Of a stretch of DNA of 64,000 nucleotides, positions 32,653 to 43,740 are shown one piece after another (position 1 is the stretch's first letter; the number at the start of each line of letters is the position of its first letter). The notes beneath the pieces were generated by a model. It did not search any database. It was not told where the DNA came from and saw only the letters and a list, made by a program, of their open reading frames with translations. A program made the translations under genes and the position numbers. The stretch is from Apodospora peruviana (lineage: Eukaryota > Ascomycota > Sordariomycetes > Sordariales > Lasiosphaeriaceae): contig JAUEDM010000003.1 in assembly GCA_033439685.1 (NCBI GenBank), positions 1,518,001 through 1,582,000 on the forward strand, given 5' to 3'.

Positions 32653-34620
32653 ATGAATACCTTCAACGCTTACGCTGCATCGTCAGTCCTTCTCTTCTCC
32701 ATACCCGCGTTCTATCTCTTGGCATCCCCTAGAAAGCGAGCCACCAAACCGCCGCCTAAGGAAGGCGAGTCGCCCCGGCGAGGATGGCGCGAATACATCG
32801 ACGAGATGAGAATCTTTATCCCGGTACTCATCCCCAAAGACGAGGCAATGCGACGAAAGATAGTATTCAGCTACATCATCGTTCTGGTCTGCCTCGTCGC
32901 TGATCGGCTCCTTAAACTAGCCAGTCCAATCTTGCTTCGCCAAATCGTCGTCATGCTGGCATCGGATGACCCGACAATGCGGTTGCCGTGGGTCGAGGTT
33001 GTCTTGTTTGTATTGTGCGAGAGGGTTTTCTCCAGGTTCACCTGGAGCGTTTCGTCGCATTACAGGAGTACGGTGTCGACCGACGTGGCCGACGTGTTCA
33101 AGCTGACGCTGTACAACAAACTGCTCAACCAATCTGCCGAGTACCATGAGAACGTGAAATCGGGGAGCGTGTGGGAGACGGTGTCTACCGCTGGCAGGTC
33201 GGCAATCCATTATTTCTCGTATCTCGTTCTCCAGCAGTTACCCGTGGCTTTCGACGTCCTCCTCGGGGTTGGGACATGCTGGATGGTATTCGACAAGACG
33301 TTGGCCCTTTCCATGCTCGGGGTGATCGTGGCGTATATGTGGATTTCGATTTCCATGGAGCAAACCGACAACAAAGACGTGCAGACGTACTACACCCTGT
33401 ACCGCAATGCGCTTGACATTGGTCATGACACCCTTCAAAACTGGCAAACCGTGTCGTACTTCAACCGACTCGAGTATGAGCGCTCCAGATTCTCCGAAGC
33501 AGTCAGCCAGCGAACGAACGCGTGGAGGAATCTCGGGAGACCTCTGAGCAGGACAAAAATAACCAAGAACGTGTTGGGTTGTTTGGGCGTCGGGGGTGTT
33601 TGCCTGCTCGGGTGTTACCAGATCCGGTATTCCAGTGGAAATGCAGGCGACTTTGCTATGCTCTTCCAATTCTGGACCGCCTTGTTTGAACCCATAGAGG
33701 ATTTGGCGGGCATATTAACAGGAGCAGACCAGTTTCTGGCGGAAAACCAGAAATGCATCGAGATCCTGAAACTGGAGCCCAAAGTCAAGGATCGAGAAGA
33801 CGCCGAGTATTTCAAACCCGGGGACAGTACGATTGAGTTCAATAATGTCAACTTCTCTTACAACGACCAGCGCGAAGTTGTCAAAGATGTCTCATTCAAG
33901 GTCGAAGGGGGCACGACACTGGCCATCGTCGGCGAGACGGGCGGGGGGAAGTCAACCATGCTTAAGTTGCTTTGCAGAGCCTACGACGTTACTGGAGGCT
34001 CTATCAAGATCGATGGACAAGACATCCGGAGTGTCCGTCTTGCTTCACTGCGAGAGCACATCAGCGTTGTGCCACAAACCATCGGTGTCTTCAATGTGTC
34101 GATACTCGAGAACCTTCGGTATGCCAACTTGGAAGCTACCAAGGAACAGGTAGAAGACGCATGTCGGGCAGCTGCGCTACACAACCGGATCATGTCATTC
34201 CCCAACGGCTATGACGAGAAGGTGGGCGAAAAGGGGGTAAAGCTCTCGGGCGGGGAGCTCCAGCGGCTGGCGATTGCACGAGCACTCTTGCGCAAGGCAC
34301 AGATCGTGCTATTTGACGAGGCCACGAGCAATCTGGATGCTGAGACCGAGGGCAGAATTCAGGACTACCTGAGGAAGTGGTACAAGGGACGGACGGTGAT
34401 TGTTGTGGCACATAGGCTGGCGACAGTGGCCAACGCAGATCTCATCATCGCGTTCAAGGACGGCGTCATCGTGGAGGCTGGGCGACATGATGATCTTGTG
34501 TCAAAACAGGGATACTTCTTCCGGCTCTGGGAGAAGCAGAGACTCGCATGGGAACCATCCAAGAACAAGAAGGATGCGCCGGAAGAAAAGGAACAACAGA
34601 CCGAAGAGGGACAGACATGA
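32653..34620 (+). CDS. ABC half-transporter, HMT1/ATM1 (ABCB) type
   Basis: Intronless, 655 residues, with one membrane domain followed by one ATP-binding domain. The membrane domain spans roughly 70-360 with several hydrophobic helices. ATPase motifs are complete: Walker A GETGGGKST at 427, Q-loop SVVPQTIGVF, signature LSGGELQRLAIARA near 531, Walker B IVLFDEATSNLD (D555) and the H-loop VVAHRL. The motifs YHENVKSGSVWETV and FRLWEKQ fit the heavy-metal-tolerance/mitochondrial ATM1 branch, which export glutathione- or phytochelatin-linked cargo from vacuole or mitochondria. It lacks both a clear mitochondrial presequence and the extra N-terminal helices of Hmt1, so localisation is open. ATG 32653 is the first in-frame ATG. 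The C-terminus is a charged Lys/Glu tail. Confidence 0.88.
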   Translation: MNTFNAYAASSVLLFSIPAFYLLASPRKRATKPPPKEGESPRRGWREYIDEMRIFIPVLIPKDEAMRRKIVFSYIIVLVCLVADRLLKLASPILLRQIVVMLASDDPTMRLPWVEVVLFVLCERVFSRFTWSVSSHYRSTVSTDVADVFKLTLYNKLLNQSAEYHENVKSGSVWETVSTAGRSAIHYFSYLVLQQLPVAFDVLLGVGTCWMVFDKTLALSMLGVIVAYMWISISMEQTDNKDVQTYYTLYRNALDIGHDTLQNWQTVSYFNRLEYERSRFSEAVSQRTNAWRNLGRPLSRTKITKNVLGCLGVGGVCLLGCYQIRYSSGNAGDFAMLFQFWTALFEPIEDLAGILTGADQFLAENQKCIEILKLEPKVKDREDAEYFKPGDSTIEFNNVNFSYNDQREVVKDVSFKVEGGTTLAIVGETGGGKSTMLKLLCRAYDVTGGSIKIDGQDIRSVRLASLREHISVVPQTIGVFNVSILENLRYANLEATKEQVEDACRAAALHNRIMSFPNGYDEKVGEKGVKLSGGELQRLAIARALLRKAQIVLFDEATSNLDAETEGRIQDYLRKWYKGRTVIVVAHRLATVANADLIIAFKDGVIVEAGRHDDLVSKQGYFFRLWEKQRLAWEPSKNKKDAPEEKEQQTEEGQT

Positions 34621-34826
34621 CAGATGCGACGCTACGCTTGAAACTGAAATGAATTCTATTTGCACGGTTTAATACTTGTAAAATTGTTTAAATAGTATAA
34701 GCGCAATGCAGGACAGAACAGATGAAAGTCTCTTGACTCATGAGAGATGGAACATTCTCGTCTCGATGGCCCAGATGGGATCTCATCGGTCCACGTCGGC
34801 GCTGAAAAGTCCCGCCTGGGGCGTGG

Positions 34827-34838
34827 AGGGTTAGGGTT
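34827..34838 (+). promoter_or_regulatory. telobox upstream of NBS1
   Basis: AGGGTTAGGGTT, 178-189 nt upstream of the NBS1 start codon. Confidence 0.5.
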
Positions 34839-35015
34839 CATGCCGTCCGCTCACGTGCACGCGCGCTCTTTCCGCGACTTCTGGGCCATCCCTGGAGCTT
34901 CAATTTACACGTCACTTCGGCACGCGAAACCGATCGAACCCGCGATCCCCACCGACAACGTCGGTGAAGGCGACACAGATTCTCGTGCGATAGATCACGC
35001 TATCGCTCTGGAAGT

Positions 35016-37826
35016 ATGTGGTTGCTCGAGAGTGAACCATTTGAGGGTTAGTTGCGCCCGATACTTTTGACAATTTTAATATTTGCGACTGACACGGATA
35101 TCGATACGCGATCCAGGCAGGAAGCTCTGGCTGCGACCGGGCAAGCTTTATCTCTTTGGCAGGACGGCCGCCGAAGGTAACACTCAAATTGCCTGGTTAA
35201 ACCCACTTCGCTTCGACTGACCAAAACTAGCCGGCCAGCTCGTTATTTCAGACAAGACTGTTTCGAGGAAACATCTTACCATCCAGGTCGACCAAGTCCC
35301 CGAGGGCGCCGGCGTCAGTTCACCCGACCCGCCCTAACCCAGAGAGCAATCAAATTCGCTAACATCTGCGCCCATGTAGAAAAACATTCACGCGCGCTCC
35401 AAAGTCACGGTCGAGGATCTTAATGCGAAAAAGGGAACTCTTCTCAATGGAGTTCAGATACGCGGCGAGAAGAAAACGCTTTCCGAGGCTGAAAATGTAG
35501 TGAAGCTAGGGCTATGTCCAAAGTTGTTTCGGTATGCTATACTCTCCGGCTAGCTGTTTGGTGTCATGTCTATGTACTAATGGGAAGGCACAGTATCATA
35601 TGGCAACCCGTCGTCCTGAGCTTCTCCTTCACCAGCAAGGAGCTGCGCGCCGACCCATGGGCAAAGCTACGCCAGTGCCTCGAACAACTCGACATCAAGT
35701 ACTCCGCCGAATATGACCAGCTGACCTCCCACGTCGTGTCGAAGAAGCGCAACACCTCAAAAGGGCTACAGGCTCTGATCAACGGAAAATATATCGTCAC
35801 CGATTGTTTCATCAACGCTATTGTGGAGGCGGCGACAGTGCCCGACGGGGCCGAGGATGGCACGCTGAGCGCGTTGGAGCAGGATTTCGAGGGCTCCTGG
35901 CCCAACCCCCTGGAGCATCTGCCACCTCGGGGTGAAGAACCCAGCGACCGGCCGCCAGAGGCTTACGCTCCCGACGAGCGACGACAGGACGTGTTCGAAG
36001 GGTACACCTTCGTGTTATACGAAAAGAAGCAGTATGAAAACCTGTTTCCCGCCATCGCCCATGGTAAGGGGAAAGCGCTCCTCAACGAGGTCACTCCGGG
36101 CGAAACGGAAGTCGACGACTTCGTTCGGTACGTGAAAGGGGTCGCTGGAGAAAAAGGGCTGGGATCATTCGAAGATGGTAGCGAAGGCAGAGGGGTGGTC
36201 GTTGTGCGGTTTATGCCCTCGAAAGGTGATTCCACGGAGTGGTTCGCTCAGTTTCTCACAGCGTTTGCCTTGAGGCTTGATCATCGCCCGATCGACCAGC
36301 GTGAATTTCTCGAGGCTATCCTTGCCTGTGATGCCTCTGCACTTCGGCGCCCTCTTGAGGAAGCAAGCCAGTTCGAGCCACCAATAACCCACCAACCACA
36401 GGCCCTGGAGGATGCCGGAAGCCGCATGGAAGTCGATCAGCCCCAAGTCCAGGAGCGAAAGCAGGAACAAGAGCGAGCTGTAGCCCCAGCACCACATCCG
36501 CAGGCCTGGGCTCGACGAGGCGCTGCAAGCCGGTTCAAGGGCTTTGACTTTGACTCCGATGATGATGCCAATGAGACTCCAGTACCAGCACCCGTGGAAC
36601 TACCACCGGCAGCAGCATCAGCATCACAGGACAGCCTTTTTGTTTCACAGCATCCGGCATTTGACAACATCGAAATGGAGCAAGAAGTGCCCGAGGCACC
36701 TCTCCCACGAAAGTCCCAACGCAAGCGCCCGCTGTCGCCACTCCCAGACCATGACAACTCCGCCTTCATGGATACTCTCGCACCGACAGCAGCAGCAGCA
36801 AAACGACGGCGCATTGAGTCCGGGCAGGCACCGGTACCTCCCCCGCCTGAGCCGGACGCCATGGACGAAGATGAGGAAATACCGGAATCCGCAGCAGCAA
36901 AAACGGGCAAAACACAGACATCAAAAGGCCGGACTAAGAAACCTGTGAAAGTTGAGGAAGATATTCTTGAGCTCGCCCGACAGCGTCGCGAAGAAGCCGA
37001 GGCGCGGGCCGCGGCCGAGCGCAGGGAGCTGACGGCCCTGCCCGACGGCGACGACATCGACTACGCCGCCATTCGTGCTTTGCACATCATCGAGGAGTGC
37101 GAGGTCCACCTCCCTGACCGAGAAGCTGCGAACACCAAACCCCGCGATCAAGCCATCGCGGAAGGCCGTTGGGACCCGCGGTGGAACGGACGCAAAAACT
37201 TCAAAAAGTTCCGCAAACAAGGGGAAACGGTTGGCCGTGTGGCCCCGCGCGTCATTATCGGTCTGGAAGAGGTCAAGCCGAAGGAGTATGGTATTGGCGA
37301 CGACTACTGGCTTGAGAACGAGGGGGCCACCAACGGTAGTAGTAGTAAGCGCAAAGGTAGCCAGCAGTCGCAAAGTCAGTTGCAGACGCAGAGCAAAGAT
37401 GGAACAGCAGGGAGTGGTGGTGGTGGGATGGCGCCGCCGCCGCCGCCTTCTTCGCGACGGAGGGGTCCGGTCTTGCCGCTGGATAGCAGCGACGAAGAGG
37501 AAGATGAAGACCGATCTACTGGGATGCTAGAAGCGGAGGATGATGATGACGAGCCGATGCCGCCGGAACCCTCGAGGACGCGGGCTGCCAAGGCGGCCCA
37601 GAAGGCGGCCAATACTCGTCGCAGTCAGCAGTCACAGACGCAGACGACCGCTACATCATCAGCACCGTCAACGAGAGCGGGTGGCAAACGCGCCGCGGCA
37701 GTCGTACCGGATAGTGATAAACCGCCTGCGAAGAGGGCGCGGAGGGGGTTGCGTGTGAAGGAGAGTGACGACGAGAGTGATGAAAGCGAGGATGAGCTCA
37801 AGTTCCGTTTTGGTAAGCGGAAATAG
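35016..37826 (+). CDS. nbs1: NBS1/nibrin, MRN-complex subunit
   Basis: Five exons, 35016-35046, 35117-35176, 35231-35313, 35380-35531 and 35594-37826, give 852 residues. The N-terminus builds an FHA domain over four short exons: MWLLESEPFEGRKLWLRPG, YLFGRTAAE, SDKTVSRKHLTIQV and KKGTLLNG. Tandem BRCT-like repeats follow in exon 5. A disordered region ends in the Mre11-binding stretch with GRKNFKKFRKQG (about 640-650). The extreme C-terminus is acidic then DELKFRFGKRK, like the ATM/Tel1-binding FxF/Y motif. NBS1 recruits Mre11-Rad50 and Tel1 to DNA double-strand breaks and telomeres. Only the last exon forms a long open frame, so the FHA-coding exons, the first just 31 nt, are easy to miss. 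Confidence 0.93.
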
Positions 37827-38234
37827 GTGCGTATGTACCTACCTATCCAGGTAACTACCTAGGTACCATATGGATGTTTTTGGCTTTGGTGAGGCCGGCA
37901 TACAGTACTTATTGCTAATGGGAAATAATTTGCTGTCACCACGTATTCGGATTTCTACCACAGTCTAATAAACATGGCTCTATTGTTCTTTCGCTGTCTA
38001 CCTAGATAGTATATGGGGTATCAATGTCTGATGGATGCATGAATCCTCGAGAATCCTCCCTCATTCTCACTGCGTATGTACATTAAGGGTATTTCTTGCC
38101 ACGTAATGGTACAGACCGTTTTCAAGAATCTATATGACCACCCGATTCCACGCCGTTCAAACGTACAGATGTCATAGGTACCCTAACCTGACACTTATCT
38201 AAAGTGGGTGATGTGTATGGGATGTCGAGATACC
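37827..38234. other. convergent intergenic region
   Basis: AT-rich 3' flanks of NBS1 and the cytochrome b5 gene, with several CCTAGGTA-like repeats. No gene seen. Confidence 0.5.
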
Positions 38235-39365
38235 TCAATCCATAGCCTCCATATCTTGTTCACTGCTTTTCCCAGCAGCAATTTCCGCCGCCTCCTCCTC
38301 CTGTACATATATCCCCACCAGGCACGCGCTCAGCATGCCCTCGTAGTTAACCCAGGGATGGATCTCACCAAACATTTTGGTCCCGTCCCTGCCGGCCCCG
38401 CGTAGCAGCTCCGGCTCGCCGCCGGGGTGGAACGGCAGGTACGGAGAGATGTTATACACCCTGCCACCCAGTACCGTCCATGCGTCCTTGCCCTTGCGCC
38501 CCGTCATCTGCCGCAGCATGCTCGGTGTCACCCGGAGGTACGGAGAATTGGGCGGCAGGCCGCGCAGGTTGGCGGCTGGGTTGGAGGATAGCCGTGCCCA
38601 GTCGAGTGGGGAGTGGCCCGGGGCGAGGGCGATCTGCCGGCTCGGTTTCTTGGGTTTGGAGGAGTGGGTTGGAGGTGGCGCGAGAGACGAGGATGCACCT
38701 CCTGCGAGAGGGTTGCGATTCGGGAGGGGTCCAGCAGACGGTAGTGGTGGAAGTGTAGATGAGCCGGGTTGGCGCGGTGCACGGAGAAGACTCGGGGGCG
38801 CCGCCGTCGGCCAGGGCGGAGGGACCATGAGTCCAGCGGTTGGTGTTGGCGGTTTCACTTTAGCTGCAGCTGCCGCGCCGGGAGAGGAAGAAGAAGAAGA
38901 AGAAGCTTGGCTGTGGCTTGGCTCCGGGCCAGAAAGCGCAAATCGTGGAACCGCATCGTTATCGACGAGTACTGCCGAAGCCTTGGGCGTCGTTTGCTCG
39001 TCGCCGGCTGAATCCGCTACTATCCTTGGCCTGCTGCCAAGGCCAACAACACTCTGGTCTTCCTCCGCTTTCTGAAAAACTGCTGGACGAAGGGGAGGAG
39101 GCGGCATTGCCAAACGGTCCAAGTCGGCTTTATTGGACTGCCGTGCTAGCGGGATCGCTTCGTCCTGCCTTGCCGCGCCGTCAAGCGCTGTCGTGACGCC
39201 ATCCAGCACCTCATCTTCTTTTGGTTCTTGTATTAGCGGCGGTTGAGGCGGCGGGCCAAGTCGGCTCCGTTGAACGTTTCTTAGGATGCCGGAGAACCAT
39301 GCTGGTGGCCGTAGGCAGAACAGAACGACCGATGCCGCGATGAGGGAGATGCCCAAGTAGCCCAT
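38235..39365 (-). CDS. IRC21-like cytochrome b5 domain protein
   Basis: Single exon, 376 residues. Residues 1-22 form a hydrophobic N-terminal anchor (MGYLGISLIAASVVLFCLRP). A long Pro/Ser/Ala-rich disordered linker of about 220 residues follows. The C-terminal cytochrome b5 domain has PLDWARLSSNPAANLRGL, LRVTPSMLRQMTGRKGKDAWTV, the axial-haem motif YLPFHPGGEPELLRGAGRD and the second haem ligand in FGEIHPWVNYEGML. This order (LDWARL, RVTPSxL, HPGG, HxWVN) is that of yeast Irc21 and relatives. A haem-binding electron carrier anchored at the ER or mitochondrial membrane is likely; its partner enzyme is unknown. The linker is rich in serine runs from an AGA/TCT-type repeat. Confidence 0.87.
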   Translation of the reverse strand: MGYLGISLIAASVVLFCLRPPAWFSGILRNVQRSRLGPPPQPPLIQEPKEDEVLDGVTTALDGAARQDEAIPLARQSNKADLDRLAMPPPPLRPAVFQKAEEDQSVVGLGSRPRIVADSAGDEQTTPKASAVLVDNDAVPRFALSGPEPSHSQASSSSSSSPGAAAAAKVKPPTPTAGLMVPPPWPTAAPPSLLRAPRQPGSSTLPPLPSAGPLPNRNPLAGGASSSLAPPPTHSSKPKKPSRQIALAPGHSPLDWARLSSNPAANLRGLPPNSPYLRVTPSMLRQMTGRKGKDAWTVLGGRVYNISPYLPFHPGGEPELLRGAGRDGTKMFGEIHPWVNYEGMLSACLVGIYVQEEEAAEIAAGKSSEQDMEAMD

Positions 39366-40234
39366 GGTGAGAGGGGGGTTCCTCGTTCGGACTCGGGAGG
39401 GGTGGTGCTAAAGAGTTATCGTATGTTGTTATCGACGCATCGATGCTTGCCGATGGATCAGCTGAGAGGTTGCGGCGTGTTTAGAGGAAGGCCGAATGAT
39501 CAGCTGGCTCTCGCTGCAATTATATCCTGGGAAGAGAAGAAAAAGGGACCAGAGTCTGGGCTCAACAATGCATTGTCCTGCAGGCAAGCTTTGAGATGTT
39601 GAGGCTGAGAGTGCAGGATGCAGAATCCAGAACCCAGGCTGCAGGAAAGCCGCTTGTCGGAGCCGAGAGAATGTTTCGTTTCATCCCACCGAAGCCCATC
39701 GGATGGTGAAGTGCACTGTCAACTGTCAACCCCACCACGGACAGTCGCTGCAGGGTGCTACGGGAAGGCAAGGATGCCCCGGAATACCACCGCTTTGTCG
39801 GGTGACCGTGTGGAGGGAATCAGGGTGGGAGCCCCTTGCAAGGCGGGGCTTGCATCCAACGCATGAAGATAAATAATCAATCGAGATGAACGTGACACAG
39901 GCTGCAAGCGGTGAACTCTTGGGATTCTTGTTTACTATGGACCAGGAAAGTATAGACGCGTTCGAGACGGATATACACATGCTTATACGCTGTTTTTTCA
40001 ACTTCGCATTCAACTTCAATTGAAAATCAAAAAGATCGTGTGGGTAGCGGCGCCCACTTGTCAATTAACTAGTACCCTGGAAGCGCTCCCCTGTCAGATT
40101 TAGCGGAACGCCCAACTGTATCTCCCGGCAATGGTGGGTGGCCATTCAGAGTGGCCCAAAGCGAAATCAGGGCTTGGCCAGCACCACCTGGAATCTCTGC
40201 CACCTACCGCCAGGCGGGTGCCCGACATCCCAAG
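39366..40234. other. divergent intergenic region
   Basis: Promoters of the cytochrome b5 gene and the following coiled-coil gene. No gene recognised; frames here are short and overlap. Confidence 0.5.
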
Positions 40235-42607
40235 ATGCCTTCACCTCCTCCATTCGTAAAACCTCCAGCTGCCGCCCAACAGACACGCGCTGCATCCCGC
40301 CAGTCCTCGATATCGGCGACGACATCGTCATCCAATTCCGACTCCGGCCGAGGCTCGCTGCGACGGAAACCGTCTGCGGGAATTTTGTCAACAAGCACCT
40401 CTCCATCGGGGCAACGGACAACACGAATCACGGCCACGGCACCGGCACCACGAAGAACAGCCACTCGTCCGCCATCACTCTTAACCCGCCAACCGCTTCG
40501 GGCCCGCGATCAAAATGCTCCCTCGGTGCGGCCATCTCTGAAACCGGGATTGGGAACGAATTTGCGCGTCTCGATGACGACAGCCAGGATGCCCTACGAG
40601 AAGGCATCGTCCACAACCGCCAACGCGCGACAACCGCAATTACCCACCGTCGCGAGGGGAATCAACAACAACAAACCGCCCCTCACCCCCAAGATAGCTG
40701 CGCGAGCTACGCCACCCCTTCAACAACCAAATGTCGCCGTCGTGACACCGTTTGCACAACGAGCGCCCCGCCCCGAGTCTGTATTAAGCAGCAATGGCGC
40801 AACCCCAAGAGATCGAGATCGCGACGATGTGGCTTCCCCTGTTTCCGCCTTCTTGTACAGTAATATCACGCCGCGGTCTGGATCGAGACAGAGTCGTGTC
40901 GACTCCGGGAATACTACTCCGAACGGCACTCCTACTCTGGATCGGCATGATTCATGGGAGTCGAGGTCAGGCTTAGGCATATCCCCAGCTGCGGGTGACA
41001 ATCTTAGGCGACCGGCAGTGACCTTCAGTCCGCCGACAGAGTTGGTTGGTGGTCTGAAACAGGACAATATGGACTCCAAGTTCTTCTACGCGTCCGACGC
41101 ACAGAAAACGACGCAGCAACCCCTAGCCAAGCCGCCTGTCCTACAACCACCACAACAACAAAGACCTACTACCTTCTTCTATGGGAGTGGGGGCGCCGTA
41201 CCCCCGCAACGAGAGACTGCCTCTCCCCATCAAACGGCACCTATGCTGGCAAGCCCAGCTCCCCAAGATTCTCTGATGAGCAAGTTCGTCTACGCAAACG
41301 GAAGCCCAGACATGCAGCCACCGGCAACGACCCGGCCAGGCTCGGTTGTCTCAACTTCATCGAGGATACCCACGAGCAGACCAGGCAGTGGAATTCCGCA
41401 GCCGCCATACTCTGCCCAGAGATCAGCTTCACCGATCAAGCTTTCGCCCTTTCCACCTACCAACAGTGGGAGCAACGGTACCTTGAACTCACCTGCCTTA
41501 AACTCACCACGATCACCTACCTACAATGCAAACCCATTGGGCAACCAAATGAGCCAACAGCAAGCAAACAGCAGACCTGCTTCTCAGAGTGCGAAAAGAC
41601 CATCCCATGCTCGCTCTGGCAGTCTCACCATTGCAGAAGCACCTGCTGTGGCAAGGCTCATGTCAACCCACAGTTCGGCGACCTTCTCCGAGAGTCCTAC
41701 GCCTTTAAGCCTTTCTCTCCCTCCACTGAACACGCAGTCTAGCAACCCGGCTACCACTGGATTTGCGTCACTGCTCCAAGCCGCCGAGGACTTTGCCGAA
41801 GATGAGGATACCAAACCAGAATCCCTAAACAGCCCCACCAAATCCTCGTCTCAGGATAATCAGCTAAACGACCTAGTCGCTAGCGCCCGGCGGGAGCGGA
41901 AGGTACAAGATCTGCAAATCACCAACGCCAGCCTAGAGGCGATCAACCGGACTTTGGAAAGGCAGCTGCGGAAGCAGACAGCAGAAATCCGGCGCTACAA
42001 ACGACTCTCTCGCTCGGGACGGTTAAGTCTGAACTCGGTCGGGAGCCGGATTTCGCTTGAGTCTAACGTCGATGGCGGGGCTTTGGCAAGGGCTGGAATG
42101 GGCTTGGATGACCTGAGCGAAGAGGAGAGTGAGATGGAGGCGGAGGAGGCGGAGCTTGACGACGACCAGGACGACCTGTCCGTCTCGGAGGACTCAGGAG
42201 AGTTAAGCCCGAGCGGAATAGCTCTGCGCGATGCACGACACCGGAAAAAGGATGAAGAACGATTGCGGCTAGATCTCTCGAAGCACCAGCAAATGCTTAT
42301 AGACAGCCAAAAGATCAACCAGAGCTTGAAACGGTGTCTGGGTTGGACGGAGGAGTTGATCAAAGAAGGAAAACGCGCTCTCGAATATCAGGTTCGTGTT
42401 AGCGAGGTCGAGCTGGGCGGAAGGGTGCTTGCACCCGAGGACGTGGAAGGCCCGGAAGTGGAAGCTGATGATGAAGATGCCACTATTACTGGGACGGGAG
42501 TCGGGTTGGAAGAGGGACTCGCCAGCGACACAGCCACCGCACAGTCTTGGAGCAAAGACGCGCAGGACAGGGACAGTGGTATTGAACTGCCCGCGGATGG
42601 CGGGTGA
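40235..42607 (+). CDS. unknown protein: disordered N-terminus, FYA/VYANG repeats, coiled coil
   Basis: Single exon, 790 residues; ATG 40235 is the first in frame. I do not recognise the family. Residues 1-270 are Pro/Ser/Thr/Arg-rich and low in complexity. Three short repeats follow: SKFFYASDAQ (about 281), TFFYGSGG (about 311) and SKFVYANG (about 349), each in a Pro/Gln-rich spacer. A second Ser/Pro-rich region leads into a heptad-like coiled coil (about 545-605, LQITNASLEAINRTLERQLRKQ), then an acidic segment and a second helix (RKKDEERLRLDLSKHQQMLI, with LKRCLGWTEELIKEGKRAL). Such an arrangement suggests a scaffold or cytoskeleton-linked protein. Conservation of the FxYA repeats and the last helical block would be expected across related fungi. 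Confidence 0.75.
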   Translation: MPSPPPFVKPPAAAQQTRAASRQSSISATTSSSNSDSGRGSLRRKPSAGILSTSTSPSGQRTTRITATAPAPRRTATRPPSLLTRQPLRARDQNAPSVRPSLKPGLGTNLRVSMTTARMPYEKASSTTANARQPQLPTVARGINNNKPPLTPKIAARATPPLQQPNVAVVTPFAQRAPRPESVLSSNGATPRDRDRDDVASPVSAFLYSNITPRSGSRQSRVDSGNTTPNGTPTLDRHDSWESRSGLGISPAAGDNLRRPAVTFSPPTELVGGLKQDNMDSKFFYASDAQKTTQQPLAKPPVLQPPQQQRPTTFFYGSGGAVPPQRETASPHQTAPMLASPAPQDSLMSKFVYANGSPDMQPPATTRPGSVVSTSSRIPTSRPGSGIPQPPYSAQRSASPIKLSPFPPTNSGSNGTLNSPALNSPRSPTYNANPLGNQMSQQQANSRPASQSAKRPSHARSGSLTIAEAPAVARLMSTHSSATFSESPTPLSLSLPPLNTQSSNPATTGFASLLQAAEDFAEDEDTKPESLNSPTKSSSQDNQLNDLVASARRERKVQDLQITNASLEAINRTLERQLRKQTAEIRRYKRLSRSGRLSLNSVGSRISLESNVDGGALARAGMGLDDLSEEESEMEAEEAELDDDQDDLSVSEDSGELSPSGIALRDARHRKKDEERLRLDLSKHQQMLIDSQKINQSLKRCLGWTEELIKEGKRALEYQVRVSEVELGGRVLAPEDVEGPEVEADDEDATITGTGVGLEEGLASDTATAQSWSKDAQDRDSGIELPADGG

Positions 42608-43740
42608 TCGAGGAGGCAGGATGCGGATAAACAGAAATATTGATACCAGTCGAAAACAGACAAGTCTTTGGCGAATAGAGGCATCTTTGTTGTACGACAA
42701 ACTCACCACTCACGGATTATTTTTCCTTTCCAGGGTACACTGCGGGAAAAGAGGCACGGCGCGTTGCATTTGGCTGCTTTATTGGATCACGGTTACCCCC
42801 GGGTCTATACACTACTACGTTTATTTTCTCTCGCTAGGACTTTTCATTTTTTCTTTTGCTCTCTTTTTTCCATACGGAGATATATATGGCTCCGCTTGGC
42901 GCTTTTTGCCCTCAATTCTACGGATCCCAGTTCAGGGCCTATTCGACCAATTTTTTCTTTTGTTATCAAACAATCTTCGTGTAACATTAAATACGCAAAA
43001 CATTTACGGACGGCTCGAGAGGGGTTGCGGGAAGGAAAGCATTGGAATCTTTCATCATTATGGGATGAACATACAGGGGCACCAAATCATCCTCTAATTT
43101 TTTATGTACTTCTTTGATACCCCGGCCTTTAATAGAGCTAGCAACACCACGATGACTCTTTACTCAGCCTCATGTCGACGCTCATTCGACGATCATTTTT
43201 GAGCAGGCAATCACCTAACTATGGAACCCGAAGTGGAGATAATAGGACGAGCCGGGTTGGCCGGTCAGCGTCACGGTGGCAGACAGTCGGAGGTTAAGGA
43301 GGCAAGGCCCCAAGTCTTGCGTTAGCTGTGGCATGGCACTGGATTGGAAGAGTTACCTACCTGCCTACCCAACTATTACCTCACACCGACAGGGTCCCTG
43401 TGCTGCTGCGGTCATGGCGAACTTTGTATAATACTTGTTTATCTACCTGAAGTTCCCAGAGGCAATAAGTTTAACTGAGACATCGAAGAAAAGTCCATAT
43501 TACCGTTATCCAGGTGTATATCATCTAATTATCTATTCCTGTACTCGGGTAAAACAGAGAACCGAAAACAAGAATAATAATAAATATCTCGCTTGATGAG
43601 GGGAGATAAGGCATACATACATATAGTCCATTCCCTCACACCATGCACTCACTGTGACCACCCTCTATAATGATGCGCTGCGCTGCGCACACAACAAACC
43701 CCACAAGACATAAGCTTAAACAGATTCCCGAAAAGAAATA
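42608..43740. other. convergent intergenic region
   Basis: AT-rich, T-run-rich 3' flanks. Frames at 42396-43117 run beyond or beside the upstream gene in other frames and have no family character. Confidence 0.5.
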
